A stretch of 30,868 nt of DNA, taken from assembly GCA_033763335.1 (NCBI GenBank), contig JANRKU010000152.1, forward strand, positions 1 to 30,868, in the 5' to 3' direction. The translations under genes were made by a program, and so were the position numbers. Below the pieces are notes generated by a model. It did not search any database. It was not told the origin of the DNA and was given only the letters and a program-made list of their open reading frames with translations. Of the stretch, positions 6,557 through 13,492 are shown one piece after another; the first letter of the stretch is position 1, and each line of letters starts with the position of its first letter. Origin of the DNA: GCA-2794515 sp033763335 (lineage in GTDB: Bacteria; Chloroflexota; Anaerolineae; Aggregatilineales; Phototrophicaceae).

Positions 6557-8059
6557 CTGATATTTGACCCAAAACTCTATGCCGCCATGAAACCGTATCC
6601 GCCACTTGGCACATTGTATGCCGCCTCTGCCTTGCGCGAACAAGGCTATGAGGTGGCATTATTTGATGCGATGCTGGCACAATCGGAATCGGAATGGGAA
6701 CAATCACTGGAAAAAAATCTGCCACAAGTCGCCATTATCTATGAGGATAATTTTAATTATCTGTCAAAAATGTGCTTGGGACGGATGCGACAAGCCGCCC
6801 TCACCATGATTGATATGGCGAAAAAACGGAATTGTACCGTGATTGTGTGTGGGTCAGATGCCACCGACCACCCCGAAATTTTTCTGGGGGGTGGGGCAGA
6901 TTATGTCCTGTTGGGTGAGGGCGAAGAATCGCTCATAGAACTCATGGCGAGCCTATCTGGAAAATCGGATGCCTCCCCAGAAGCCATATTAGGGGTGCAA
7001 TCATCCAAAACGCTGTTGCCAACCCGCCGACCTGCCATGCGCGATATAGATAAATTGCCCATGCCCGCGTGGGACTTGCTCAATATCGCCCAATATAAGG
7101 AAGTGTGGCAGGCACGTCACGGCTATTTTTCGATGAATTTGGTCACAACGCGCGGATGTCCCTATCATTGTAATTGGTGTGCCAAGCCGATTTGGGGGCA
7201 ACGCTATAATGTGCATAGCCCCCAAACGATTGTGAATCAGATGAAGCACTTGCACGAGCAATATGGCGTAAATCATATCTGGTTTGCCGATGACATCATG
7301 GGGCTAAAGCCCAATTGGATAGAGATCTTTGCCGATTTATTGACGGCAGAGGGGTTAAAAATGCCGTTCAAATGCCTGAGTCGTGCCGATTTATTGGTGC
7401 GTGGCGAAACGATTAACGGGCTGGCGCGGGCGGGATGTGAAGTGGTGTGGATTGGCGCGGAAAGTGGCTCACAGCGTGTTTTGGATGCGATGGAAAAAGG
7501 CACAACGATTGCCCAAATCCGCGAGGCGGCAAGCCGATTACAAGCGGTGGGTGTGGGGGTGGCATTTTTCTTGCAATTTGGGTATCCGAGCGAGACCCGC
7601 GAAGAACTCGATATGACACTGGATTTAGTGCGCGAGTGTATGCCCGATGATGTGGGCATGTCGGTGAGCTATCCGCTCCCAGGGACATCTTTTTATGAGC
7701 GCGTCAAAGACCAATTGGGCGCACAAGACCACTGGCAACATTCTGATGATTTGGCGATGTTGTATGCGGGTCCGTTTAGCACGGCTTTTTATCGCCAATT
7801 GCATATCACGCTCCACAAAGAATTTCGGTCACGTAAAACATGGCGTAAATTGACAGGAAAAGCACCCAAAACGCACCTCATGGATGAAAAACCGCTCTCG
7901 GTGCGCGATGTAGTGGCGATGGTATATCATGTGGCGACCCTGCCATTGGCACGGCGTAAACTCAAATCATTAGAGAGCGCCCCGCATGTGGGTATCAAAG
8001 GCATTATGGGCGGGATGGATTACGCCAGCGCATCTGTGCCAACCCCGCAGGATGGATAG
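6527..8059 (+). CDS. B12-binding-domain radical SAM protein
   Basis: A 510-residue radical SAM enzyme. Residues 1-145 form a B12-binding-like Rossmann domain (PYPPLGTLYAASAL, then VIVCGSDAT, then GADYVLLGEGEESL). The iron-sulfur motif CPYHCNWC gives C211, C215 and C218. IWFADD, WIGAESGSQRVLDAM and a GYPSET segment are typical of the BchE/HpnJ-like group. The DxHxxG motif of base-off cobalamin binders is absent, so cobalamin use is uncertain. It is paralogous to the enzyme at 9848 (shared PYPPLG and ESGSQR segments). The substrate is unknown; methylation or ring chemistry on lipids or cofactors is typical of relatives. It was probably once preceded directly by the promoter at 5727 and now follows xisHI. 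Confidence 0.88.
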   Translation: MKLLFGQSYYLIFDPKLYAAMKPYPPLGTLYAASALREQGYEVALFDAMLAQSESEWEQSLEKNLPQVAIIYEDNFNYLSKMCLGRMRQAALTMIDMAKKRNCTVIVCGSDATDHPEIFLGGGADYVLLGEGEESLIELMASLSGKSDASPEAILGVQSSKTLLPTRRPAMRDIDKLPMPAWDLLNIAQYKEVWQARHGYFSMNLVTTRGCPYHCNWCAKPIWGQRYNVHSPQTIVNQMKHLHEQYGVNHIWFADDIMGLKPNWIEIFADLLTAEGLKMPFKCLSRADLLVRGETINGLARAGCEVVWIGAESGSQRVLDAMEKGTTIAQIREAASRLQAVGVGVAFFLQFGYPSETREELDMTLDLVRECMPDDVGMSVSYPLPGTSFYERVKDQLGAQDHWQHSDDLAMLYAGPFSTAFYRQLHITLHKEFRSRKTWRKLTGKAPKTHLMDEKPLSVRDVVAMVYHVATLPLARRKLKSLESAPHVGIKGIMGGMDYASASVPTPQDG

Positions 8060-8063
8060 GATA
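8047..8063 (+). repeat. Direct repeat left of the antitoxin/DUF6883/DUF4926 cassette
   Basis: GC(A/G)GGATGGATAGGATA occurs here, spanning the stop of the radical SAM gene, and again at 8873-8889 just before the TPR gene. Sixteen of 17 bases match, and both copies are followed within two bases by AGAA. The three small genes lie exactly between the copies. Confidence 0.6.
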
Positions 8064-8075
8064 AGAAAGGGTAAA

Positions 8076-8297
8076 ATGATGAAAACTATTTATGATGTGG
8101 TTATTCATTTGGTTGAGCAACTTTCGCCAGATGAACAAATGCAATTGACCGATTATTTACTGCATTTATTACCTATAGACGATGATAAAAGCGCGTGGAA
8201 AAAGCATTTTGATGAATTGATAGATACCACGCCGATTAGTAACGATATATCGAATCGGCGCGAAGATTGGTACGATGATGAAATTGCCATATCATGA
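8076..8297 (+). CDS. Small VapB-like antitoxin-type protein (orphan)
   Basis: A 73-residue acidic protein: MMKTIYDVVIHLVEQLSPDEQMQL, a central helical stretch, and a C-terminus with RREDWYDDE. The plan LSP-D-Q-QL, LL, then RREDWY near the end matches the antitoxin at 16991-17209, which is paired with a PIN toxin. Here no PIN gene follows; instead the frame overlaps a DUF6883 gene by 23 bases. The ATG at 8076 (or 8079) has AAAGGG 4 bases upstream. The longer open frame reaching into the radical SAM gene is not needed. It may be an antitoxin whose partner is the DUF6883 protein, or a stranded relic. Confidence 0.7.
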   Translation: MMKTIYDVVIHLVEQLSPDEQMQLTDYLLHLLPIDDDKSAWKKHFDELIDTTPISNDISNRREDWYDDEIAIS

Positions 8298-8610
8298 AAA
8301 TGCGATGGTACATTCATCAAAAGTTACTGAATATTTGTTGAACCTTGACCATAAAGATGGAAAAAGCAAAGCAACATTCTTTTTGATGATGGGATTTTCA
8401 CTGGATAAGTGGGAGATATTGCGAGATATTTTGTTAGCACATGCACAATATGATGTTACCGATACATTGCAGACCACACGGGGTATTCATTATGTCATAG
8501 AAGGTAGCATCGAAACACCAATAGGTAAAAGTCCTAATATCAGGACTGTTTGGGCATTAGAATATGAAAGTACCATACCGCGCCTAATTACTGCCTATCC
8601 ATTAAAATAA
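8275..8610 (+). CDS. DUF6883 domain protein
   Basis: A 111-residue protein matching the DUF6883 plan: MMKLPYHENAMVHSSKVTEY, then DHKDGKSKATFF, a helix with WEILRDILLAHA, a strand GIHYVIEG, then TVWALEY and the ending PRLITAYP. I rely on recall of the conserved GKSKA and the TVW...PRL(I/V)TAYP ending. Proteins of this family are short and usually adjacent to DUF4926 genes, as here, and are suspected toxin-antitoxin components without experimental proof that I know of. Start choice is ATG 8275 or 8278. It overlaps the upstream antitoxin-like gene and lies 20 bases before the DUF4926 gene, so the three are one cassette. Confidence 0.75.
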   Translation: MMKLPYHENAMVHSSKVTEYLLNLDHKDGKSKATFFLMMGFSLDKWEILRDILLAHAQYDVTDTLQTTRGIHYVIEGSIETPIGKSPNIRTVWALEYESTIPRLITAYPLK

Positions 8611-8630
8611 AAGTTGAAGGGATAATAGCC

Positions 8631-8864
8631 ATGATAAAAGAATATGAGCGAGTCGCAATCACAATAGATTTACCGCAGTATCGGCTAAAAAGTGGTGATA
8701 TTGGTACAGTGGTGGATATTACCAGCGATGGCGAAGAATACACACTTGAATTTTTTACGTTGGATGGCGAAACATACGCCGTTGTGCCTGTCTTATATTC
8801 GCAAATTCGACGTGTAGGGCATGGTGAATTGGCTCATGCACGACCTGTAGAAACTATCGGTTAG
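8631..8864 (+). CDS. DUF4926 domain protein
   Basis: A 77-residue protein with the small SH3-like beta-barrel plan of DUF4926: YERVAITIDLPQYRLKSGDI, then GTVVDIT, EYTLEFF, and a final strand pair ending QIRRV. DUF4926 proteins commonly neighbour DUF6883 genes and are regarded as possible antitoxin partners; that is context inference. An AAGGGA precedes the ATG by about 9 bases. A copy of the cassette-flanking repeat begins 9 bases after the stop. Confidence 0.78.
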   Translation: MIKEYERVAITIDLPQYRLKSGDIGTVVDITSDGEEYTLEFFTLDGETYAVVPVLYSQIRRVGHGELAHARPVETIG

Positions 8865-8872
8865 TTTTATCG

Positions 8873-8889
8873 GCGGGATGGATAGGATA
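8873..8889 (+). repeat. Direct repeat right of the antitoxin/DUF6883/DUF4926 cassette
   Basis: Second copy of the 17-nt sequence at 8047-8063 (one mismatch). It supplies the GGATA ribosome binding site region of the following TPR gene. The TPR gene's leader therefore probably once abutted the radical SAM stop, and the cassette was inserted between them. Confidence 0.6.
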
Positions 8890-8895
8890 TAGAAC

Positions 8896-9807
8896 ATGAA
8901 CATCGAGAAAAAATTAGTACAAGCACGTCAAGCCTACACATCAGAACAATTTGAAAAAGCCGAAAAATTGTTGACGCAAATTTTATTAGAAGCGCCCGAT
9001 GAACCAGAAGTGTATTCGCTACGGGCGATGACATTTTTATCATTGGGTGAAGTAGAGCGCACAGTGATGGATTTGACGATGGCGATTTCGCTTGCACCAG
9101 AAGAAGTGAATTATTATGGGCAACGTGGTAATGTGTTTATGATGGTTAACCAATTCAAACTCGCCCTCGCAGATTGGTCGAGTATTATTCGGCTCGATGT
9201 ACACAATACAGATGCTTATTTATCACGGGCGGTTTGCTATACGGCGTTGAACGATTTTAAGCACGCCCTCGCAGATACAAATACAGCCATCCGCCTCGCT
9301 CCCCAAGATGGTAATGGTTATCATGTCCGCGCTGGTATCTATTTTGATAAAAACCAGTTTGCAGATTGTGTGGCAGATTGTAATAAAGCCATTGAATTGG
9401 GCTATAAAGATATGCTTGTTTATTCTACACGCGGCGAAGCCTATGCGAACCTCAAAGAATATGACAAGGCATTGGCAGATTATGACGAAGCCATTCGCCT
9501 TGAACCGACCGACCTCGATAATTATGATTTGCGGGCGCGGGTATTTAGCGCACAAGGCGATGATGCTCGCGCCCTCGCAGAATATGACGCGCTGGTCACT
9601 CAATATCCCGATATGATTGATAGTTATATGATACGGGCATTTTTTCATTTGGGAAATAACGCCTATGCTAAGGCACTTGCCGATATTGACCGTGCGCTCG
9701 CCATAGAACCCGATAATCGCATTATTTTAGAGGCACGCAAAAATGTGATGGCAGAAATGCGCGGGAACGATATAAAAAAATTGATGAAACGCAAAAAACA
9801 CAAATAG
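8896..9807 (+). CDS. TPR repeat protein
   Basis: A 303-residue protein made almost wholly of about eight tetratricopeptide repeats with a 34-residue period. Typical ends are DEAIRLEP, NTAIRLAP and DRALAIEP, and typical helices are LKEYDKALADY and NDFKHALADT. There is no signal peptide or membrane segment. The C-terminus is lysine-rich (KKLMKRKKHK). TPR arrays bind protein partners, so this is probably an adaptor. It sits between two paralogous radical SAM genes on the same strand (86 bases after the DUF4926 gene edge region and 40 bases before the next start), so a role with those enzymes is plausible but not shown. Confidence 0.85.
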   Translation: MNIEKKLVQARQAYTSEQFEKAEKLLTQILLEAPDEPEVYSLRAMTFLSLGEVERTVMDLTMAISLAPEEVNYYGQRGNVFMMVNQFKLALADWSSIIRLDVHNTDAYLSRAVCYTALNDFKHALADTNTAIRLAPQDGNGYHVRAGIYFDKNQFADCVADCNKAIELGYKDMLVYSTRGEAYANLKEYDKALADYDEAIRLEPTDLDNYDLRARVFSAQGDDARALAEYDALVTQYPDMIDSYMIRAFFHLGNNAYAKALADIDRALAIEPDNRIILEARKNVMAEMRGNDIKKLMKRKKHK

Positions 9808-9847
9808 TAATCGTGATAGTGTGATGCAAATGGGATGAGGATGGGAT

Positions 9848-11245
9848 ATGGATATTTTATTGACACATGGGTATTTTATTGTAGAAGATGAACACGAAAA
9901 AAAGGTCATGCGCCCCTATCCGCCGTTGGGGATTTTATCTATATCGGCGTATCTAAAACAACAAGGCTTCGCGGTGGATGTATATGATACCACCTTTAGC
10001 ACCCCCGCCGATTTTAGTGCTTATGTGACCGAAAAGCGCCCGTCTATCATCGGCATATATGCCAATATGATGACGCGCAGGCATATTATCAAATTGCTCC
10101 CCGTGATGAAAGCGGCGGGGGCGATTGTCATCATGGGCGGACCTGACCCTGCGAATTATCCAGAAAATTATCTGGATTATGGTGCGGATGTGGTGGTCAT
10201 TGGGGAAGGGGAAATCACCACCGCAGAACTGATTCCGCATTTGACCAAATATGGCGTGCGCGATATGACCGAAATTCATGGGGTGGTCTATCGGCAAGAT
10301 GGCGAATTGGTCAAAACGTTCCCTCGCGCCCAAATTGCCGATTTGAATATTCTGCCTATGCCCGATAGAGGCGCGATTAACATCCCCCAATATGTGGATA
10401 CATGGCGCACGCATCACGGCAAAGGGGCAGTATCGCTCATCACCGCACGCGGATGCCCGTATAAATGTAATTGGTGCAGTCATGCCGTGTATGGCTATAC
10501 CCATCGCAGACGTTCCCCGCAAGTGGTTGCCGATGAGGTGGCGCATATCAAAGAGGCTTATAACCCCGATTTATTGTGGTATGCCGATGATGTGTTCACC
10601 ATCAACCACCGATGGCTATTCGCTTATTCCGAAGAATTGACCAAACGCGGATTGCAAACGCCATTCGAGACGATTAGCCGTGAAGATAGGCTCAACGAAC
10701 AGGTTGTGAAAACAATTACAGAGATGGGGTGCTATCGCTTGTGGGTGGGGGCAGAGAGTGGCTCACAGCGCATTTTGGATGCGATGGAACGCCAAACCGA
10801 TGTGAAGCGCGTGATTGAGATGGTGCATTTGCTCAAAAAATATGAGATTCAAACGGGCATGTTCATCATGCTTGGCTATGACGGCGAGGAATTATCCGAC
10901 CTGCAAGCCACAGTGGAGACGCTCAAAGCCGCCAACCCCGATATTTTCCTCACGACAGTCGCCTATCCGATTGCAGGGACAAAATTCCATGCCAAAGTCG
11001 AAGATAAAGTGGTCGCCACCAAATCTTGGGCAGAGGGGTCAGATAGCAATCATACCGTGTTGGGCAGACATTCACGGGCATATTATGGACATGCCACACG
11101 CTGGATGGTGAGCGAAGTCGCCTTTCATCAACAAAAAGTGGCACAAAATCGGGATGTGACGCGCATGAGCAAGGCATTCATCAGCGCCAAATTGGGGCGT
11201 GTGGGCATGTGGCTCACCCGCAACCAAGTGGAGACGGGGGTATGA
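9848..11245 (+). CDS. B12-binding-domain radical SAM protein (paralogue of 6527 gene)
   Basis: A 465-residue enzyme. The N-terminal B12-binding-like domain spans about 1-140 (RPYPPLGILSISAYLKQQG, IVIMGGPDP, GADVVVIGEGE). CPYKCNWC gives the cluster cysteines C203, C207 and C210. WYADDVF, WVGAESGSQRILDAM and an MLGYDGE segment follow. It lacks the DxHxxG base-off motif. Sequence and order match the 6527 gene closely enough to infer duplication or paired function. The TGA overlaps the ATG of the next gene by four bases (ATGA); the next gene is now the restriction gene. The substrate is unknown; family relatives act on lipids, tetrapyrroles or secondary metabolites. Confidence 0.88.
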   Translation: MDILLTHGYFIVEDEHEKKVMRPYPPLGILSISAYLKQQGFAVDVYDTTFSTPADFSAYVTEKRPSIIGIYANMMTRRHIIKLLPVMKAAGAIVIMGGPDPANYPENYLDYGADVVVIGEGEITTAELIPHLTKYGVRDMTEIHGVVYRQDGELVKTFPRAQIADLNILPMPDRGAINIPQYVDTWRTHHGKGAVSLITARGCPYKCNWCSHAVYGYTHRRRSPQVVADEVAHIKEAYNPDLLWYADDVFTINHRWLFAYSEELTKRGLQTPFETISREDRLNEQVVKTITEMGCYRLWVGAESGSQRILDAMERQTDVKRVIEMVHLLKKYEIQTGMFIMLGYDGEELSDLQATVETLKAANPDIFLTTVAYPIAGTKFHAKVEDKVVATKSWAEGSDSNHTVLGRHSRAYYGHATRWMVSEVAFHQQKVAQNRDVTRMSKAFISAKLGRVGMWLTRNQVETGV

Positions 11246-12384
11246 GTCGAGATGAATGGATAGCCGATAGATTAGCAGAAGCTACTTTGTTTTCGATTAC
11301 ACCGCTTCAAATACAGGTAATTTCGGCTTTGGTGGATATTGTTATGAAAACTATCAATCCATCTGAGCATAAACTCGCTTTGGCATCTGTTTTTGATTTA
11401 TTAGTGAGTGCAGAATATTATGGCTTAGTTGGTGATGATGGATGGCTAAGGTGTTCAGCAGACCAAACACTCATCTTATATCCTTATACCAATATTTGCC
11501 CTCATTGTATTAAAAAGGGCAATTTTGTTTATCATCGAGCAAATAAGCCTAAATCTGGGGTTATCGGTGCAACCACATCAAAATTGCTTGCGGGCATTAT
11601 TCAAGAGTGGTTGAAACATAAAAACCTTTTCATTCGTGTGTTAAAGGGAAAAGAGCCGATAGATATTATTTTATCTGATGAAACAACTTCCCCCATTAAA
11701 GTTTTCTTTGGTGAAATCAAAGCCTCACCATTAATTACTTTTCCTTTATGTATATTTCCACCCGATGGTATTACACAAAATATCATACATGCCCCGCTAG
11801 AACTCAAAATAATTGACACAGAAGTTGTCTTATGCTTGCCAGATAAGTTTTATTCATTGGGGCGTAAAACGGCTCATGATGATACGACATGGGCAATGCG
11901 GGGTCTTTTAATCCTATTAGAACAACCAACATTTTTTGTGGATTATTTTAACTACTGGAAACAAGCCTTTATAGCCTACGCACAAAAGAACTTTATGCCT
12001 ATTTATTGGTTGACCAATGGTTGTGGACAACCCGTTCCACGCCCTGTAAATTGGGTAAAACGAGGCGAGGGTGGAGGCTATGAATCAGTATCAGATAGTA
12101 AGACAAGTGTGGGGATGGATAGGACAGATGACATCAAAAAGGGAATTTATCAGGTATTTAATTTGAGTATCGCTGGCAAGCCATCATCAAATTATGATTA
12201 TAAAGTGGGTTTGGTCTCAAATGTTCATGCGGTGCGTCATTATGATGATTATTTATCGCAATTTGCAGATATTGTCTGGACACATCGGCAATCTGATACA
12301 CTATACAACCTTTTTGATGGTATCATTGCATTAACACAGACAATCACAAATGATGAATGGTTAAGAAAAATTTTCGATTTTTAA
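11242..12384 (+). CDS. Probable type II restriction endonuclease
   Basis: A 380-residue protein placed directly before a cytosine-5 methyltransferase gene, the usual context of a type II restriction enzyme. A PD-(D/E)XK-like set is visible: PID at 139-141, then E158-I-K160 in FFGEIKASPLITFP. CPHC at 86-89 could be half of a zinc site. No ATPase or helicase motifs are present. I do not recognise its specificity class. The ATG at 11242 overlaps the radical SAM stop (ATGA); a longer frame from 11209 lies inside that gene. Base use is clearly more AT-rich than the flanking radical SAM gene, suggesting transfer. The call rests mainly on context plus the E-x-K motif. Confidence 0.72.
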   Translation: MSRDEWIADRLAEATLFSITPLQIQVISALVDIVMKTINPSEHKLALASVFDLLVSAEYYGLVGDDGWLRCSADQTLILYPYTNICPHCIKKGNFVYHRANKPKSGVIGATTSKLLAGIIQEWLKHKNLFIRVLKGKEPIDIILSDETTSPIKVFFGEIKASPLITFPLCIFPPDGITQNIIHAPLELKIIDTEVVLCLPDKFYSLGRKTAHDDTTWAMRGLLILLEQPTFFVDYFNYWKQAFIAYAQKNFMPIYWLTNGCGQPVPRPVNWVKRGEGGGYESVSDSKTSVGMDRTDDIKKGIYQVFNLSIAGKPSSNYDYKVGLVSNVHAVRHYDDYLSQFADIVWTHRQSDTLYNLFDGIIALTQTITNDEWLRKIFDF

Positions 12385-12391
12385 GGTGATA

Positions 12392-13486
12392 ATGACCACT
12401 ATTTATAATCATCAAGCCCGAAAAGCGGGCGAAACGGTATTAAATCGCATAAAAGCACTCAAAATCGGTCAAAAGATGCAAGATTTACCCGAAGAACTTT
12501 GGCATGAGAGTTTTCGATATTATGTCAAAGAAGACCCTAATCGAAAAGGCGGTCCCAATCTTCGGATGATACGCTTAGACCCAAACCAGCCTTCATTAAC
12601 TGTGACAGGTTATATCTATAATAAATTTGTTCACCCATTCTATAACCGTTTTATTACTCCCAGAGAAGCGGCGCGTCTGCAAGGTTTTCCTGATGATTTA
12701 GAATTTAAGGGTAGCCTGACCAGTGTGCAACGCCAAGTCGGTGATGCTGTGCCGATTGAACTTGGTGAGGCGATTTTTAGGCAATTACTCAAATTTGCAA
12801 AGGAAAATACCCCAAACCAAAACCAATTTCCTGCATTAAGTTTATTTAGTGGTGCAGGCGGGTTAGAAGTGGCAAATCGCAATGTCTGTACATCCGATAA
12901 TAGCCACTTTAAGACAATTGCATGTGTCGAAATTGAAAAAGACCGTTGCGATACATTGCGCGGTTATTTTGGTGAATCACTATTCGTTTTTGAGCAAAAT
13001 ATTCAGGATGTATCCGCAGAGACATTACTATCTGCTTGTAATATTGCTCCTCGTGATATATATCTTGTATATGGTGGTCCGCCATGTCAATCATTTAGCC
13101 AAGCGGGTAAGCAAAAGGGACAACATGACCCGCGTGGAGGACTCATTTTTGAATTTTTGCGGATAGTCAAAGAGATTGAGCCTCCCTTATTTATGATGGA
13201 AAACGTTTCTAACCTCAAGGCGATTGATAAAGGGCAATTGCTCAATGCCATTTTAGAAGAAATGGATGCTATGGGCTATCATGTCTCTTACGGTGTTCTC
13301 AATTCTGCACATTATGGCAATGCACAAAAACGTCAACGGCTTATTTTTTTAGGCACAAAAAAAATATATGATAATGCTGTTGTTTTGCCAGAACCGACTC
13401 ATTTTGAATATACTGACTTATTTGGAAAACCGCAATTTAAGACAGTTGCACAAGCCTTTATTGGATTACCAGAAGAAACTGAATAA
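12392..13486 (+). CDS. Circularly permuted DNA (cytosine-5) methyltransferase
   Basis: A 364-residue m5C methyltransferase with its motifs in permuted order. The part that normally ends the protein comes first: target-recognition-type sequence at 1-80, then HPFYNRFITPREAARLQGFP (81-100) and RQVGDAVP (114-121), which are motifs IX and X. The usual start follows: FSGAGG (152-157, motif I), GGPPCQSFS with catalytic C232 (motif IV), MENV (269-272, motif VI) and QKRQRLIFLG (312-321, motif VIII). It ends at FKTVAQAFIGLPEE, which in ordinary enzymes leads into the region found here at the N-terminus. The known precedent is the M.BssHII-type permutation. ATG 12392 has AAGG 5 bases upstream; a GTG at 12386 is an alternative. 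It protects DNA from the upstream nuclease. Confidence 0.92.
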   Translation: MTTIYNHQARKAGETVLNRIKALKIGQKMQDLPEELWHESFRYYVKEDPNRKGGPNLRMIRLDPNQPSLTVTGYIYNKFVHPFYNRFITPREAARLQGFPDDLEFKGSLTSVQRQVGDAVPIELGEAIFRQLLKFAKENTPNQNQFPALSLFSGAGGLEVANRNVCTSDNSHFKTIACVEIEKDRCDTLRGYFGESLFVFEQNIQDVSAETLLSACNIAPRDIYLVYGGPPCQSFSQAGKQKGQHDPRGGLIFEFLRIVKEIEPPLFMMENVSNLKAIDKGQLLNAILEEMDAMGYHVSYGVLNSAHYGNAQKRQRLIFLGTKKIYDNAVVLPEPTHFEYTDLFGKPQFKTVAQAFIGLPEETE

Positions 13487-13492
13487 TTATTG

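Noticed and set aside
7273..7659. Reverse-strand frame of 128 codons inside the radical SAM gene
   Set aside because: It overlaps a clearly conserved radical SAM core and its product resembles no protein family.
11209..11241. Upstream start for the restriction gene
   Set aside because: It lies inside the radical SAM coding sequence, while ATG 11242 gives a classic ATGA overlap.
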